The position numbers were made by a program, and so were the translations under genes. Below, piece after piece: positions 8,789 to 17,134 of a stretch of 64,000 nt of DNA. Position 1 is the first letter of the stretch, and every line of letters starts with the position of its first letter. Source of the DNA: Acidimicrobiales bacterium (GTDB taxonomy: Bacteria > Actinomycetota > Acidimicrobiia > Acidimicrobiales > UBA8592); assembly GCA_022425805.1 (NCBI GenBank), contig JAKMEQ010000089.1, positions 1 through 64,000 on the forward strand, read 5' to 3'. The notes under the pieces were generated by a model that made no database searches, was not told the origin of the DNA, and worked only from the letters and a program-made list of their open reading frames with translations.

Positions 8789-9730
8789 CTATCCTTCTCC
8801 AAGTTGTTGTAAAATCAAACCATCTAAGATATCTCTCTCCGATACAAGACATTCGGAGAAACCAAATTGGCGCATGATTTGAATAAGGACACAGACTCCT
8901 CCAACGATTACGTCCACACGGTCTTCCTCCATTCCTGGGTTAGTCAAACGGTTTTCACGGCTGTCGGTTGCAAGTATCCTGAAAACTTCCTCCATAGCCT
9001 CTTTGGTCATACGGTAGTGGTGGACCGCATCATACGAGTACTCCTGTAATCCTTGCTCGATCATTGCCATCGCTGTCACGGTGCCTGCAACCCCTATCAA
9101 CGTTTTTGCACCAGCAATTTTTGTAACGGCTTGCTCAACATCGTTCAGGTGAAGTTCTATGAGTGAAAGAGCCGCTGAAAGTTCTTCCGGCAATGGAGGA
9201 TCAGAGTGAATAAACTTCTCAGAGATCCTGACACAACCGACATCAGTGGAAAAGAACTCTTCACATGTATCATTCCCATACGCAAATTCGGTCGATCCGC
9301 CTCCAAGATCAAAAATCAAGTACGGAGCTTCTCCTCTCTCCATCTCATGAGTTGCACCCAGATATGAAAGTTCTGCTTCTTCTTCTCCCGAAAGAAGTTC
9401 GATTTCGAAGCCAGTCACTCCTTTTGCTGCTTCAAGAAAAATATCTCTGTTAGTAGCGTCGCGCACTGCAGAAGTAGCGACGACACGCACAGCTTGGGTG
9501 CTTGAAAGATTGAGGTCTTCTTGAAAGGATATGAGGGTAGCAAGCACTCTATCCATGGCCTCTGGCTTCAATTCTCGTGAAGCATCTACTCCTGCCCCGA
9601 GCCGAGTTACTTCTTGACGGCGAAGTATGACTTCATATCTGTTTTCATCCGTTTTTTCGGCTATTAATAATCGCGTACTATTTGTGCCGCAGTCTATAGC
9701 AGCAACTATTCGAGAGTTTAGAGACATCAT
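8789..9730 (-). CDS. Ppx/GppA family phosphatase (exopolyphosphatase / pppGpp phosphohydrolase)
   Basis: 313 residues, the short actinobacterial form of the family. ASKHA-type motifs are present: AAIDCGTNSTRLLIAE at the N-terminus, EEEAELSYLGA with the catalytic glutamate, the second phosphate loop in IFDLGGGSTEF, and GVAGTVTAMAM. It hydrolyses polyphosphate or the 5' phosphate of pppGpp. The start overlaps the stop of DUF501 by 4 bp; the second Met is an alternative. It is the last gene of a tight minus-strand run beginning with the MoxR gene. Confidence 0.93.
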   Translation of the reverse strand: MMSLNSRIVAAIDCGTNSTRLLIAEKTDENRYEVILRRQEVTRLGAGVDASRELKPEAMDRVLATLISFQEDLNLSSTQAVRVVATSAVRDATNRDIFLEAAKGVTGFEIELLSGEEEAELSYLGATHEMERGEAPYLIFDLGGGSTEFAYGNDTCEEFFSTDVGCVRISEKFIHSDPPLPEELSAALSLIELHLNDVEQAVTKIAGAKTLIGVAGTVTAMAMIEQGLQEYSYDAVHHYRMTKEAMEEVFRILATDSRENRLTNPGMEEDRVDVIVGGVCVLIQIMRQFGFSECLVSERDILDGLILQQLGEG

Positions 9731-10179
9731 TTTATTCCGCTGTGGATTTTTTCAGAGACCCATTTACCTACGGGATCTTCTCCACCGGCAAGAAACCAAG
9801 CAAAGTGGGCATGGAGGCATTTGATGCCTCTTCTAGTTCCTCCCACCCCGCCAGTTGGTTTTGGCCCATGATAAGTAGTGGGTATGAAATGATCCCTTTC
9901 CTTTGCATACTTATCGTGCACTTGGGCGAGGACTGGAAGTCCAAATATTTCTTCGACTTCTTTGATAACTCCAGTTGATTCCAATTGGCTTACTAAACGC
10001 CGGTCAATAGGGTCTACTAACCAGAAGAGAGTAGGCATAGGTCTTCCATCGTCAAGGAACGGGGCATTTCGTATGACCCTTGCTCCCCCATCGCTTTTAC
10101 GAACAACTACCTCAAATGCGCCTTGGGGCTTACGACCCAACAACTTTTCTATTTCTTCAACGTCGCTAGCCTGATGCAT
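9727..10179 (-). CDS. DUF501 domain protein
   Basis: 150 residues. The family signature (GVGGTRRGIKCLHAH) is near the C-terminus, after a conserved middle (PTLFWLVDP). DUF501 proteins have no established function. The gene overlaps ppx by 4 bp, the standard neighbour in actinobacteria, so it is co-translated with it and a role in phosphate or alarmone metabolism is only an inference. The Cys and paired His of the signature could bind a metal. Confidence 0.9.
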   Translation of the reverse strand: MHQASDVEEIEKLLGRKPQGAFEVVVRKSDGGARVIRNAPFLDDGRPMPTLFWLVDPIDRRLVSQLESTGVIKEVEEIFGLPVLAQVHDKYAKERDHFIPTTYHGPKPTGGVGGTRRGIKCLHAHFAWFLAGGEDPVGKWVSEKIHSGIK

Positions 10180-10200
10180 GAAAACATGTCCTATTGCGCG

Positions 10201-10815
10201 TTAATTCGTTGAGAACCAAATAATGAGAAAGACTGCAGCTCCAAAGATAATAATAGGTAGTCCAAATCGTTTGAGTAGTGGAACCCCAACAACGCTTAGT
10301 AGATTAAAGGCCTCTTTCTCACTCTGGTCACTCTCTACATTCGCTTGGTCAGACGTAGGGTTGGATTCTTCTGTCTCTAAAAGTTGTTCGAGGTTCGCAG
10401 CAAACTGTGTCATTAGCTTTGCACTAACATCACTAATTACTCCACGGCCAAATTGTGCGACTTTTCCAGTGATGGTGAGTTCAGTCACAACGTTAACTTC
10501 TGTGGTAGAAGAGGAAGTTTCGCGAATGTTAGCTGTGATTAAAGCACTGGCATTTCCCGCCCCTCGTACATCACGGCCGTCACCTTTAATCACAACTTTT
10601 CTATTCTCTTCATCCCGCTCGACATAAACAGCGGTTCCTTTGTACTGGGCGGTGATAGGGCCAACTTTAATCTTTACCAGCCCATGGAACTCTTCCCCTT
10701 CGATCTCTTGGAGTTCTGCTCCTGGAAGACATGGTGCGATCTTTTCAGGTGTATTGATAGCTTCCCAAACTTCACTAATCGCAGCGTTAACTTCTATTTT
10801 ATTGTTTAATTCCAT
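10201..10815 (-). CDS. coxG: CoxG-like SRPBCC protein with a C-terminal membrane anchor
   Basis: 204 residues. The first ~150 are the CoxG/SRPBCC domain (opening MELNNKIEVNAAISEVWEAI, then APCLPGAEL, GRGVISDVSAKLM). A polar linker follows, and the protein ends in a single hydrophobic helix (about residues 181-202). CoxG anchors or helps mature CO dehydrogenase at the membrane in carboxydotrophs. The start overlaps mocA by 10 bp. The tail anchor fits a membrane-recruiting role. Confidence 0.88.
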   Translation of the reverse strand: MELNNKIEVNAAISEVWEAINTPEKIAPCLPGAELQEIEGEEFHGLVKIKVGPITAQYKGTAVYVERDEENRKVVIKGDGRDVRGAGNASALITANIRETSSSTTEVNVVTELTITGKVAQFGRGVISDVSAKLMTQFAANLEQLLETEESNPTSDQANVESDQSEKEAFNLLSVVGVPLLKRFGLPIIIFGAAVFLIIWFSTN

Positions 10816-11447
10816 CGTTCTAAGTCGCCTCTTGTATCAATATCGATTGGATTACCTTCACATACTATCTCATCTATTAAATCTGGTCGAAGCCGAAGTA
10901 ACGACCTTGCCCCCTCATCTCCTGAAATTGGAACTAACGACCAAAGCTCATGATGAATTTTGACAGGTGGCCTCTGGTTACCGGTAAAGGTTGCTACCAC
11001 GAGTTTACCATCCGAGCTTCCAACTGATCTCCAAGCTGATGCTGGGACTAAGGGCATGTCACCAAGTCCAACAACTATTGCACTGTGATTATCATGCTCT
11101 GCTATGGCAATAGCGGAACGCAGAGATGAGGCTTGGCCATCCTCAAAGTTGTGGTTCTCGACAATTGTGACTCCATGATCGGAGAGTTTCAGTTTCTTCT
11201 CTTTTGTGAAGTCAATAGCTCCAGAAATCAGATAAATATCATCAAAATCAGCTGCGCTTGCCGCTTCGATCACCCACTGGAGTACTGGCTTTCCTCTAAA
11301 TGGTGCGAGGAGTTTATGTGATGCTCCCTGAAACCGCTCTCCAAGGCCTGCTGCGAGAATAACCGCAGCTGTTGTATCGTTTCGGGTTCTCACCTGCTCT
11401 GAAATATTTTCCACTTCCCTATTGTACGGAATTGAAAGAGATCCCAA
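10806..11447 (-). CDS. mocA: MobA-like molybdenum cofactor nucleotidyltransferase (MocA type)
   Basis: 213 residues. The nucleotide-binding motif AVILAAGLGERFQG and KLLAPFRGKPVLQWV are those of the NTP_transf_3 family; VVGLGDMPLV holds the metal-binding Asp. The MocA subfamily attaches CMP to molybdopterin, which is the cofactor form used by CO dehydrogenase and xanthine-dehydrogenase-type enzymes. It lies between the XdhC-family genes and coxG. About 27 residues precede the core, and a later start is possible. Confidence 0.87.
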   Translation of the reverse strand: MGSLSIPYNREVENISEQVRTRNDTTAAVILAAGLGERFQGASHKLLAPFRGKPVLQWVIEAASAADFDDIYLISGAIDFTKEKKLKLSDHGVTIVENHNFEDGQASSLRSAIAIAEHDNHSAIVVGLGDMPLVPASAWRSVGSSDGKLVVATFTGNQRPPVKIHHELWSLVPISGDEGARSLLRLRPDLIDEIVCEGNPIDIDTRGDLERWN

Positions 11448-11459
11448 CGATTCGTGAAA

Positions 11460-12269
11460 CTATATTGATTTGCTACTGGGCCCGTGGATAGGCCCGTCTG
11501 CTTCTTTCAGGTTTGGGGCATTCCGACCAGTTCGTAATGCTATGATTTCAGCGCAAATTGAAATCGCCGTTTCTTCCGGTGTTCGTGCTCCTAGATCAAG
11601 ACCAATAGGCGACATAATTCTTTGAAATTCGTCTTCAGTAACTCCTGCTTCACGAAGACGCAGTGTTCGGTTCTCATGAGTTTTTCTGCTTCCCATCACT
11701 CCGATATATCCAACTTCTGTCTTCAAAGCCGAGGTTATAGCCGGCACATCAAATTTGTTGTCATGGGTTAATACACAAACGACATCGCGTACTCCCAGAG
11801 AAGCTCCAACCGTTTCAAGCAATTTGTCGGGCCACATTGCTTCAACAACGTCAGCTTGCGGGAATCTCTCCGCCGTAGCGAAAACCGCCCTAGCGTCACA
11901 AACTGTCACATGGTATCCAAGTACTTTGGCGACTCGGACTAATGCTGCAGTAAAATCTACTGCTCCAAAAATCAGCATTTGAGGTGGTGGAGCAAAGGAT
12001 TCGATAAAGATAGAGACTGATTCTTCACGCGCTTCTCCATTCACTCCGTAGTGACGTATACCGCTTTGCCCAGCAGCTAACTCCCCAGACATGTCCCTAG
12101 TCACTACACGATCCAACGCATCATTGCCTAGAGTTCCAGATTTACTACCATCAGAGTGGAGCAGTAATTTACTCCCTCTGCCTTCCCCGTCTATTACGGT
12201 TGCAAGCGCTATCGGGTCCCCTTGATGGATGGCTTCTCTAAGTGTCTCAAAAATAGAATCTTTCATCAT
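11460..12269 (-). CDS. XdhC/CoxF-family molybdenum-enzyme maturation factor (Rossmann part)
   Basis: 269 residues. The C-terminal two thirds are the XdhC Rossmann domain: QMLIFGAVDFTAALVRVAKVLG, VCVLTHDNKFD, YIGVMGSRKT, and SPIGLDLGARTPEE. The N-terminal third is a weak XdhC-like segment. XdhC/CoxF proteins bind and deliver the (sulfurated) molybdopterin cofactor to the large subunit. Two consecutive Met codons open the frame immediately after the stop of the N-terminal-domain gene, so the pair is translationally coupled. Confidence 0.88.
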   Translation of the reverse strand: MMKDSIFETLREAIHQGDPIALATVIDGEGRGSKLLLHSDGSKSGTLGNDALDRVVTRDMSGELAAGQSGIRHYGVNGEAREESVSIFIESFAPPPQMLIFGAVDFTAALVRVAKVLGYHVTVCDARAVFATAERFPQADVVEAMWPDKLLETVGASLGVRDVVCVLTHDNKFDVPAITSALKTEVGYIGVMGSRKTHENRTLRLREAGVTEDEFQRIMSPIGLDLGARTPEETAISICAEIIALRTGRNAPNLKEADGPIHGPSSKSI

Positions 12270-12584
12270 CTACCAATCCAACGGTTCAATGTACAGATGA
12301 ATTATCCCTCCACAAGTTAACCCCACTGCATAAGCTTCATCATCGCTGTATCCGAAAGTAACAATCTTTCTTTCACCTGTTTGTAGAATCTCTAAGGCCT
12401 CTGAAACAACCGCCCCTTCAACGCACCCACCAGAAACCGATCCCGCTATTTCCCCGTTTTCATTCACAGCCATCGAAGCCCCCGGATCTCGAGGTCCAGA
12501 CCCTTCAACTTTTACTACACGAGCTAAAGCAATTTTCTTATTATCTTTTTTCCATTTTTCAATGTCAGCGAAAATTTCTTTCAT
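12270..12584 (-). CDS. XdhC/CoxI-family N-terminal domain protein
   Basis: 104 residues, only the XdhC_CoxI N-terminal domain. Signature segments: VEGSGPRDPGASM, GSVSGGCVEGAV with the conserved Cys, and VGLTCGGIIHLYIEP with the second conserved Cys. It is followed without any gap by the Rossmann-domain gene, so the function that XdhC carries in one chain is encoded here in two. It should act in molybdenum cofactor insertion. Confidence 0.9.
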   Translation of the reverse strand: MKEIFADIEKWKKDNKKIALARVVKVEGSGPRDPGASMAVNENGEIAGSVSGGCVEGAVVSEALEILQTGERKIVTFGYSDDEAYAVGLTCGGIIHLYIEPLDW

Positions 12585-12596
12585 AATTAACCTCTT

Positions 12597-13733
12597 CTAC
12601 TCGGAAAGCAGCGCTGCTAGGTTTGTCAATGACTCCATATTATGACCTTCTATGAATCGGTCGACATACGGTAATGCTGCAGCCATCCCTTGCGCAAGTG
12701 GTTCATACCCCGGAGAAGCTTTCAATGGGTTGACCCAAACAATTTGGTGTGAAACTTTTTGCAACCTTCCCATTTCCTCAGACATTATGGATGCGTCGCC
12801 ACGATCCCACCCATCAGAAAGAATTACGACACTTGCCCCTCGCGCAATACCTCTTTGCCCCCAGTCATTATTAAATATTCGCAAGGTTTCACCCAGTCGT
12901 GTTCCTCCCGACCAATCTTGTACAGAATTTGCAGCAGCATCAATTGCTCGGTCAAGGTCACGTGATGATAGTTCTCGTGTGATGCGCGTAAGTCTTGTAC
13001 CCAACGTAAACACTTCAACTTGGCGTCGCCCCACCACTGCTGCCTGAACAAACCGAACAAGCGCCCGCGCATATGTTTCCATCGACCCTGAAATATCGAG
13101 AAGAAAAACGACTCTTCGGAGCCGCTTGCCTCTCTCAAGGAAGTCTTGACGAATAGGTTCTCCATTCGTACGCAGAGATCTTCTAATAGTTCTTCTCAAA
13201 TCGGGATATTGGGTCTTTTTTCCAGAGGGTAATTTTCTTCTCGAGGACCGGCTTCCCCCGATCAACAGCATCGCTTGCATCAATACGTGAGCTTCTTCAA
13301 GTTCTCTGAGATTGTAAAGTGCAAAATCTTTTTGTTGGAGAACCTCTGAAGTTGAATACCGAAGATTAATGACCTCTCCTTCAGGACGCTCTTCGTCGTT
13401 GGCTGTCTCATCTAGAGAAGGTCCATCGTCTATTGCCAGAGTAACTGTTTGAATCAATGGTGAAAGATCCTGTTCTATGAAAGCCTGCCCCTCCCAGAAA
13501 CCAATGAAAGCCTGGTCGTAAAGAGAAATATTCTCCGGATCCGTAATCAGTGTTGTCCGTCCAGCCCAATAGACGCTTTTTCTATTCTCTAACCCCAGTT
13601 CTCTAAGGGATTCTTGGAAAGCGATAACAGAACCAATGGGTATAGTTAATCCTAAGGAGCGCAGAAGCGTTACAAATCCTACTGTTAACAGTTCGGGAAC
13701 TTCGGTAGGTTTTTTTCGAGTTTCAACCGACAC
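12597..13733 (-). CDS. coxE: VWA-domain protein, CoxE type
   Basis: 378 residues. The C-terminal von Willebrand A domain has the complete MIDAS motif DISGS (Asp213, Ser215, Ser217) with the later GGTRLGE threonine and SDGWDRGD aspartate. The N-terminal half is the alpha-helical region typical of CoxE proteins. CoxE works with the MoxR ATPase CoxD to build the copper-sulfur-molybdenum site of CO dehydrogenase in known systems. The start overlaps the MoxR gene by 11 bp. Confidence 0.88.
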   Translation of the reverse strand: MSVETRKKPTEVPELLTVGFVTLLRSLGLTIPIGSVIAFQESLRELGLENRKSVYWAGRTTLITDPENISLYDQAFIGFWEGQAFIEQDLSPLIQTVTLAIDDGPSLDETANDEERPEGEVINLRYSTSEVLQQKDFALYNLRELEEAHVLMQAMLLIGGSRSSRRKLPSGKKTQYPDLRRTIRRSLRTNGEPIRQDFLERGKRLRRVVFLLDISGSMETYARALVRFVQAAVVGRRQVEVFTLGTRLTRITRELSSRDLDRAIDAAANSVQDWSGGTRLGETLRIFNNDWGQRGIARGASVVILSDGWDRGDASIMSEEMGRLQKVSHQIVWVNPLKASPGYEPLAQGMAAALPYVDRFIEGHNMESLTNLAALLSE

Positions 13734-14640
13734 GAGCTAGAGCCTTGTCTAACAATTCCTGAATGCCATGGTCTTTGACACGTATTTGATCTTCTCGATA
13801 CTTTAGGAGCGCCCCCATCGTCCCAAGAATAGAAGATTCATCAAGCTCCTTCGACCCAAGTCGTCCAAGGGCTATCGCCCAATCTATGCTCTCAGCAACA
13901 CCAGGCGGCTTGTACAGTCCCAAGTCGCGAACTAGTTCAACCGCTGCAGCTACCTGCTTCGCAAAGTTCTCGGAGACTTCAGGCACTCGACTTCGAATGA
14001 TCATTACTTCACGGTCAAATCCCGGATGTTCAACCCAGTGATAAAGGCACCGGCGCTTTAAAGCATCGTGCACGTCACGTGTCCGATTGGAAGTTACGAT
14101 AACTACTGGTGGAATTCGTGCTTCAAATGGTCCTATTTCTGGAATAGTTACCGAATATTCCGAAAGCATCTCTAATAAAAATGCCTCGAATTCATCATCG
14201 GCCCTATCGATTTCATCAATTAGCAGTACTGGAGGAGTTTCGTTAGAGTGAGAGATCGCTTGCAGAAGAGGACGTTTAACAAGAAAACGCTCATGGTACA
14301 TCTCATCCTCTAGAACTTTCTCACCTACTTCCATCGCTCTACCTGAGGCTTCTGCGGCACGTAGGTGCAACAATTGTCTCGTGTAATCCCATTCATAAAG
14401 GGCTTGAGCGATGTCTAACCCTTCATAGCATTGGAGCCGTATTAGTTCTGTATCCAACCACTTGGCAAGCGTTTTTGCTACTTCAGTCTTCCCTACCCCT
14501 GGATCACCCTCTAAGAACAGTGGACGCTTGAGAGAGAGGGAAAGAAAAATGGCTGTGGCTAATCCCTCAGAAGCAAGATAACCAAAATCGGCAAGCCCTT
14601 TAGCGACACCCTCTGGTTTGTTTGGTAGTTCTGATGCCAT
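13723..14640 (-). CDS. coxD: MoxR-family AAA+ ATPase, CoxD type
   Basis: 305 residues. Walker A GDPGVGKT is at residues 45-52, Walker B is in LLIDEIDRAD, sensor 1 is in VIVTSNRTRDVHDAL, and an arginine-rich segment RRCLYHWVEHP follows, all typical of MoxR. MoxR ATPases act as chaperones together with VWA proteins; CoxD is the CO-dehydrogenase version. This is the first gene of an eight-gene minus-strand run ending at ppx, and the 109 bp upstream, shared with the divergent lipoprotein, should hold its promoter. Confidence 0.9.
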   Translation of the reverse strand: MASELPNKPEGVAKGLADFGYLASEGLATAIFLSLSLKRPLFLEGDPGVGKTEVAKTLAKWLDTELIRLQCYEGLDIAQALYEWDYTRQLLHLRAAEASGRAMEVGEKVLEDEMYHERFLVKRPLLQAISHSNETPPVLLIDEIDRADDEFEAFLLEMLSEYSVTIPEIGPFEARIPPVVIVTSNRTRDVHDALKRRCLYHWVEHPGFDREVMIIRSRVPEVSENFAKQVAAAVELVRDLGLYKPPGVAESIDWAIALGRLGSKELDESSILGTMGALLKYREDQIRVKDHGIQELLDKALARVG

Positions 14641-14749
14641 ACTTCCAATGTACTGTCCGATCTTTCTTCCCCCTATCCCTTAACGCTCTTCATTGCTTCC
14701 AGATTCTCTAATAATCTTTTTTTAGCTTTGGATCCGTTAGTTTTAGAAT

Positions 14750-15769
14750 ATGAAATACACTTTTTCCGCTCTGCTTTTCTGCATTGTCTTGTTTTCTTGC
14801 TCTAGCGAGTCAGATGATCAAACATATGCTCAACTAAACCCTACAAGCACCCTTACACCTACTCTTACCCCAAGTTTGCAACCTTCTCCCACCCTGGAAC
14901 CTTTGCCTTCACCGGCCCCTTCTGAAAACCCCGAAGTTGTAGCAACACCCGCTACGCATGCCGGATGCACAAATAGTGGCCATCAAGCTCCAAGAAGGGA
15001 GGAGATCCTTGACAATCATGAGCTTTGGCTTGGAAGTCTCTATGGTTCATCTCTTGACGAGGGGTACAAGTTACTCTCTGGAGCTTCAGTCCCAGATGGG
15101 CTTCTATACAAAGATGTCATTCATTTGTGGTGGGTCTCCTCTTCAGATCACACGATTCATCATGGAACTGTCAACGAAGGGTCATTAACCGACCTTGGGT
15201 CAATTTCCATAGATGGGGAAATTTTTTCAGGCATGGTTGATCCTGACCTTGTACAGCTTCCAGATGGAACGCTCGGTTTAACTGTGCTTGATGGGTTTGA
15301 TAAACCCGGTCCTCCAGGACCAATCTGCCATCTAAGGTCAACGGATGGTCAAGAATTCTTCACCCATAGCACGATGCTTGACCTTGAAGAGCGTTTCGAC
15401 CCGTCTGTCGTACTCGTCGAAGATCATTGGTGGTTGGCGGTAGGCGTGCCAGCCGACGAAAATAGTTTCACGGAAATATACAGGGGCAGCATTGGACAAG
15501 AGTTCACCCTCGAAGCTCAAGTCAAAGGAGCGATACCTGACATCGCTTATTTCGATGGACAATTCCACCTTCTAACATGCAGTCTTAATGGCATGTTGAG
15601 TTACACATCACCCGATGGTAAGGATTGGAACTTACTCGACACTATTCTGATCAGCGGTTGTGACCCCTCTAGGGTAACGGGAACCAATTTCTTAGCCTAT
15701 AAAAAAGAGCAAGGCGGCAGCAACGAAATGAAGCCGCCTTTGCCAGGAGAACCTCACCCCACTAGATAG
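14750..15769 (+). CDS. Lipoprotein with a beta-propeller-like domain (GH43/sialidase-like blades)
   Basis: 339 residues. It has a lipoprotein signal (about 17 residues ending LFSC), a Thr/Pro-rich spacer (STLTPTLTPSLQPSPTLEPLP), then repeated blade-like strands with Asp-rich turns: MVDPDLVQLPDGT, FDPSVVLVEDHWWLAVG, IPDIAYFDGQFHLLTC, LSYTSPDGKDW. This pattern is seen in five-bladed propellers of glycoside-hydrolase clans and in sialidases, but I cannot identify catalytic residues with confidence. It would sit on the outer face of the membrane. It is divergent from coxD and convergent with coxM, and interrupts the cox cluster. Its last codons overlap a terminator that reads on the other strand. 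Confidence 0.75.
   Translation: MKYTFSALLFCIVLFSCSSESDDQTYAQLNPTSTLTPTLTPSLQPSPTLEPLPSPAPSENPEVVATPATHAGCTNSGHQAPRREEILDNHELWLGSLYGSSLDEGYKLLSGASVPDGLLYKDVIHLWWVSSSDHTIHHGTVNEGSLTDLGSISIDGEIFSGMVDPDLVQLPDGTLGLTVLDGFDKPGPPGPICHLRSTDGQEFFTHSTMLDLEERFDPSVVLVEDHWWLAVGVPADENSFTEIYRGSIGQEFTLEAQVKGAIPDIAYFDGQFHLLTCSLNGMLSYTSPDGKDWNLLDTILISGCDPSRVTGTNFLAYKKEQGGSNEMKPPLPGEPHPTR
15701..15740 (-). terminator. Intrinsic terminator for the coxS-coxM transcript
   Basis: On the minus strand an 8-bp stem (AAGGCGGC with GCCGCCTT, loop 14 nt) is followed by GCTC and six T residues. It starts 42 bp past the coxM stop. The stem lies inside the 3' coding end of the converging lipoprotein gene, so the same bases serve as codons and as terminator. 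It shows that the coxSM transcript is meant to stop before the coxD cluster. Confidence 0.65.
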
Positions 15770-15781
15770 TAAGTTTTGACC

Positions 15782-16606
15782 CTACCTGCCAGCTTCTTGC
15801 AGTCCTCGCCTGACAAGAACTCTTGCCAGGTGCTCCCGATAACCCTTCGATGCATTTAAATCAGTTGGAGCTTCGGTGTTCTCTGCTGCCAGCTCAGCTG
15901 CCTCTTCAGCATTTGCTCCGTTAGATAAAGCTGCTTCAACTGCTTCTGACCGGAATGGCATGGAGTGCATATTCACCAAGCCAACGCCCACATGACTATC
16001 ATCACAGATGATTGAAGCTCCGACGATTGCCCAGTCCTGAGCACGTCGATTAAATTTTTGGAAAGACCATTTTGCGTTCGGGAGTTTTGGGATCCTGATT
16101 TCTTTCAGCATCTCATCTTCTGCGAGATCCGTTTCAAGAAATCCGGTAAAAAAGTCATCGATGCTTATTTCGCGTTCTCCTTCTGATCCTTTCGCAATCA
16201 AAGTTGCTTTAAGGGCAAGAAGTGCTGAAGGAATGTCCGAAGCAGGGTCACCGTGGGCAATAGCGCCACCTATCGTCCCTCGATGGCGCACCTGCGGGTC
16301 CCCGACACTATGCGTGGCAAGAGCAAGAACACCAGCATTGGTTTTCACTATTTCATTTTTTTCAATTTCACAATGACGAGTTAGGGCACCAATCGCCAGG
16401 TAGTCACCCGCATCATGAACATATTTCAACTCATCCAATCGGTTGATATCAACGACATAGGTGGGAGTCGCCAAACGAAACTTCATTAAGGGAAGTAGCG
16501 AATGTCCACCAGCAATGAGTTTTGCCTCATCTCCGTGCTCTGATATCGCAGCTATTGCTTCATCAACTGAATCAACTTGGATAAAATCAAAAGGTGCGGG
16601 GATCAT
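15782..16606 (-). CDS. coxM: CO-dehydrogenase-type medium subunit, FAD-binding (CoxM)
   Basis: 274 residues, the usual length. The two FAD motifs of the xanthine oxidase family are present: AGGHSLLPLMKFRLATP near residue 33 and TIGGAIAHGDPASDIPSALLAL near residue 112. The C-terminal CO_deh_flav_C domain follows. It carries electrons from the 2Fe-2S subunit through FAD. Its start overlaps the coxS stop by 4 bp. No large molybdopterin subunit gene is next to it, so its partner must be encoded elsewhere or the pair serves another molybdenum hydroxylase. Confidence 0.92.
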   Translation of the reverse strand: MIPAPFDFIQVDSVDEAIAAISEHGDEAKLIAGGHSLLPLMKFRLATPTYVVDINRLDELKYVHDAGDYLAIGALTRHCEIEKNEIVKTNAGVLALATHSVGDPQVRHRGTIGGAIAHGDPASDIPSALLALKATLIAKGSEGEREISIDDFFTGFLETDLAEDEMLKEIRIPKLPNAKWSFQKFNRRAQDWAIVGASIICDDSHVGVGLVNMHSMPFRSEAVEAALSNGANAEEAAELAAENTEAPTDLNASKGYREHLARVLVRRGLQEAGR

Positions 16607-17067
16607 TTTGCCACCTCACTGGCTTGGAGAACAGCCTTGACAATATTGTGGTACCCAGTGCAACGGCAAAGATTACCCTCTAATCCCTCTCGTACTTCCT
16701 TCTCAGTCAAAGAAGGATTCTCGTCGATTAACGATACAGATGCCATTACCATTCCTGGAGTGCAGTATCCGCATTGCAATGCATGGCATTCGTGAAATGC
16801 TTGCTGCATGGGATGAAGAGTTCCATCGCCTTCAGCAAGTCCTTCAATAGTTTCAACATTCATTCCGTCTACCTGTGCTGCTAGGACTGTGCATGATTTC
16901 ACGGATTCACCATTTAGGTGAACTGTGCATGCACCACATGACGAGGTATCACAACCGATATTGGTTCCTGTTAAGCCCGCTAACTCTCGAATGTACTGGA
17001 CAAGCAACATCCTTGGTTCCACTTCATGTGAATGGGTAACCGAATTGATCTTAATATTTACTTCCAC
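16603..17067 (-). CDS. coxS: CO-dehydrogenase-type small subunit, 2Fe-2S (CoxS)
   Basis: 154 residues from a GTG at 17067, preferred because GGGG lies 6 bases before it; a TTG at 17088 would add 7 residues. Both 2Fe-2S clusters are encoded: the plant-type motif CDTSSCGACTVHLNG with a further Cys in VKSC, and the C-terminal pair CGYCTPG and LCRCTGYHNIV. It transfers electrons between the molybdenum site and the FAD subunit. It is the first gene of the coxS-coxM pair; 67 bp separate it from the ABC exporter genes upstream. Confidence 0.93.
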   Translation of the reverse strand: MEVNIKINSVTHSHEVEPRMLLVQYIRELAGLTGTNIGCDTSSCGACTVHLNGESVKSCTVLAAQVDGMNVETIEGLAEGDGTLHPMQQAFHECHALQCGYCTPGMVMASVSLIDENPSLTEKEVREGLEGNLCRCTGYHNIVKAVLQASEVAK

Positions 17068-17134
17068 ACACTTCCCCTTTTCTTTCAACGCACTATTGAA
17101 GCTAGTACATGTTTAGTTGATATGGCGAAACGTA

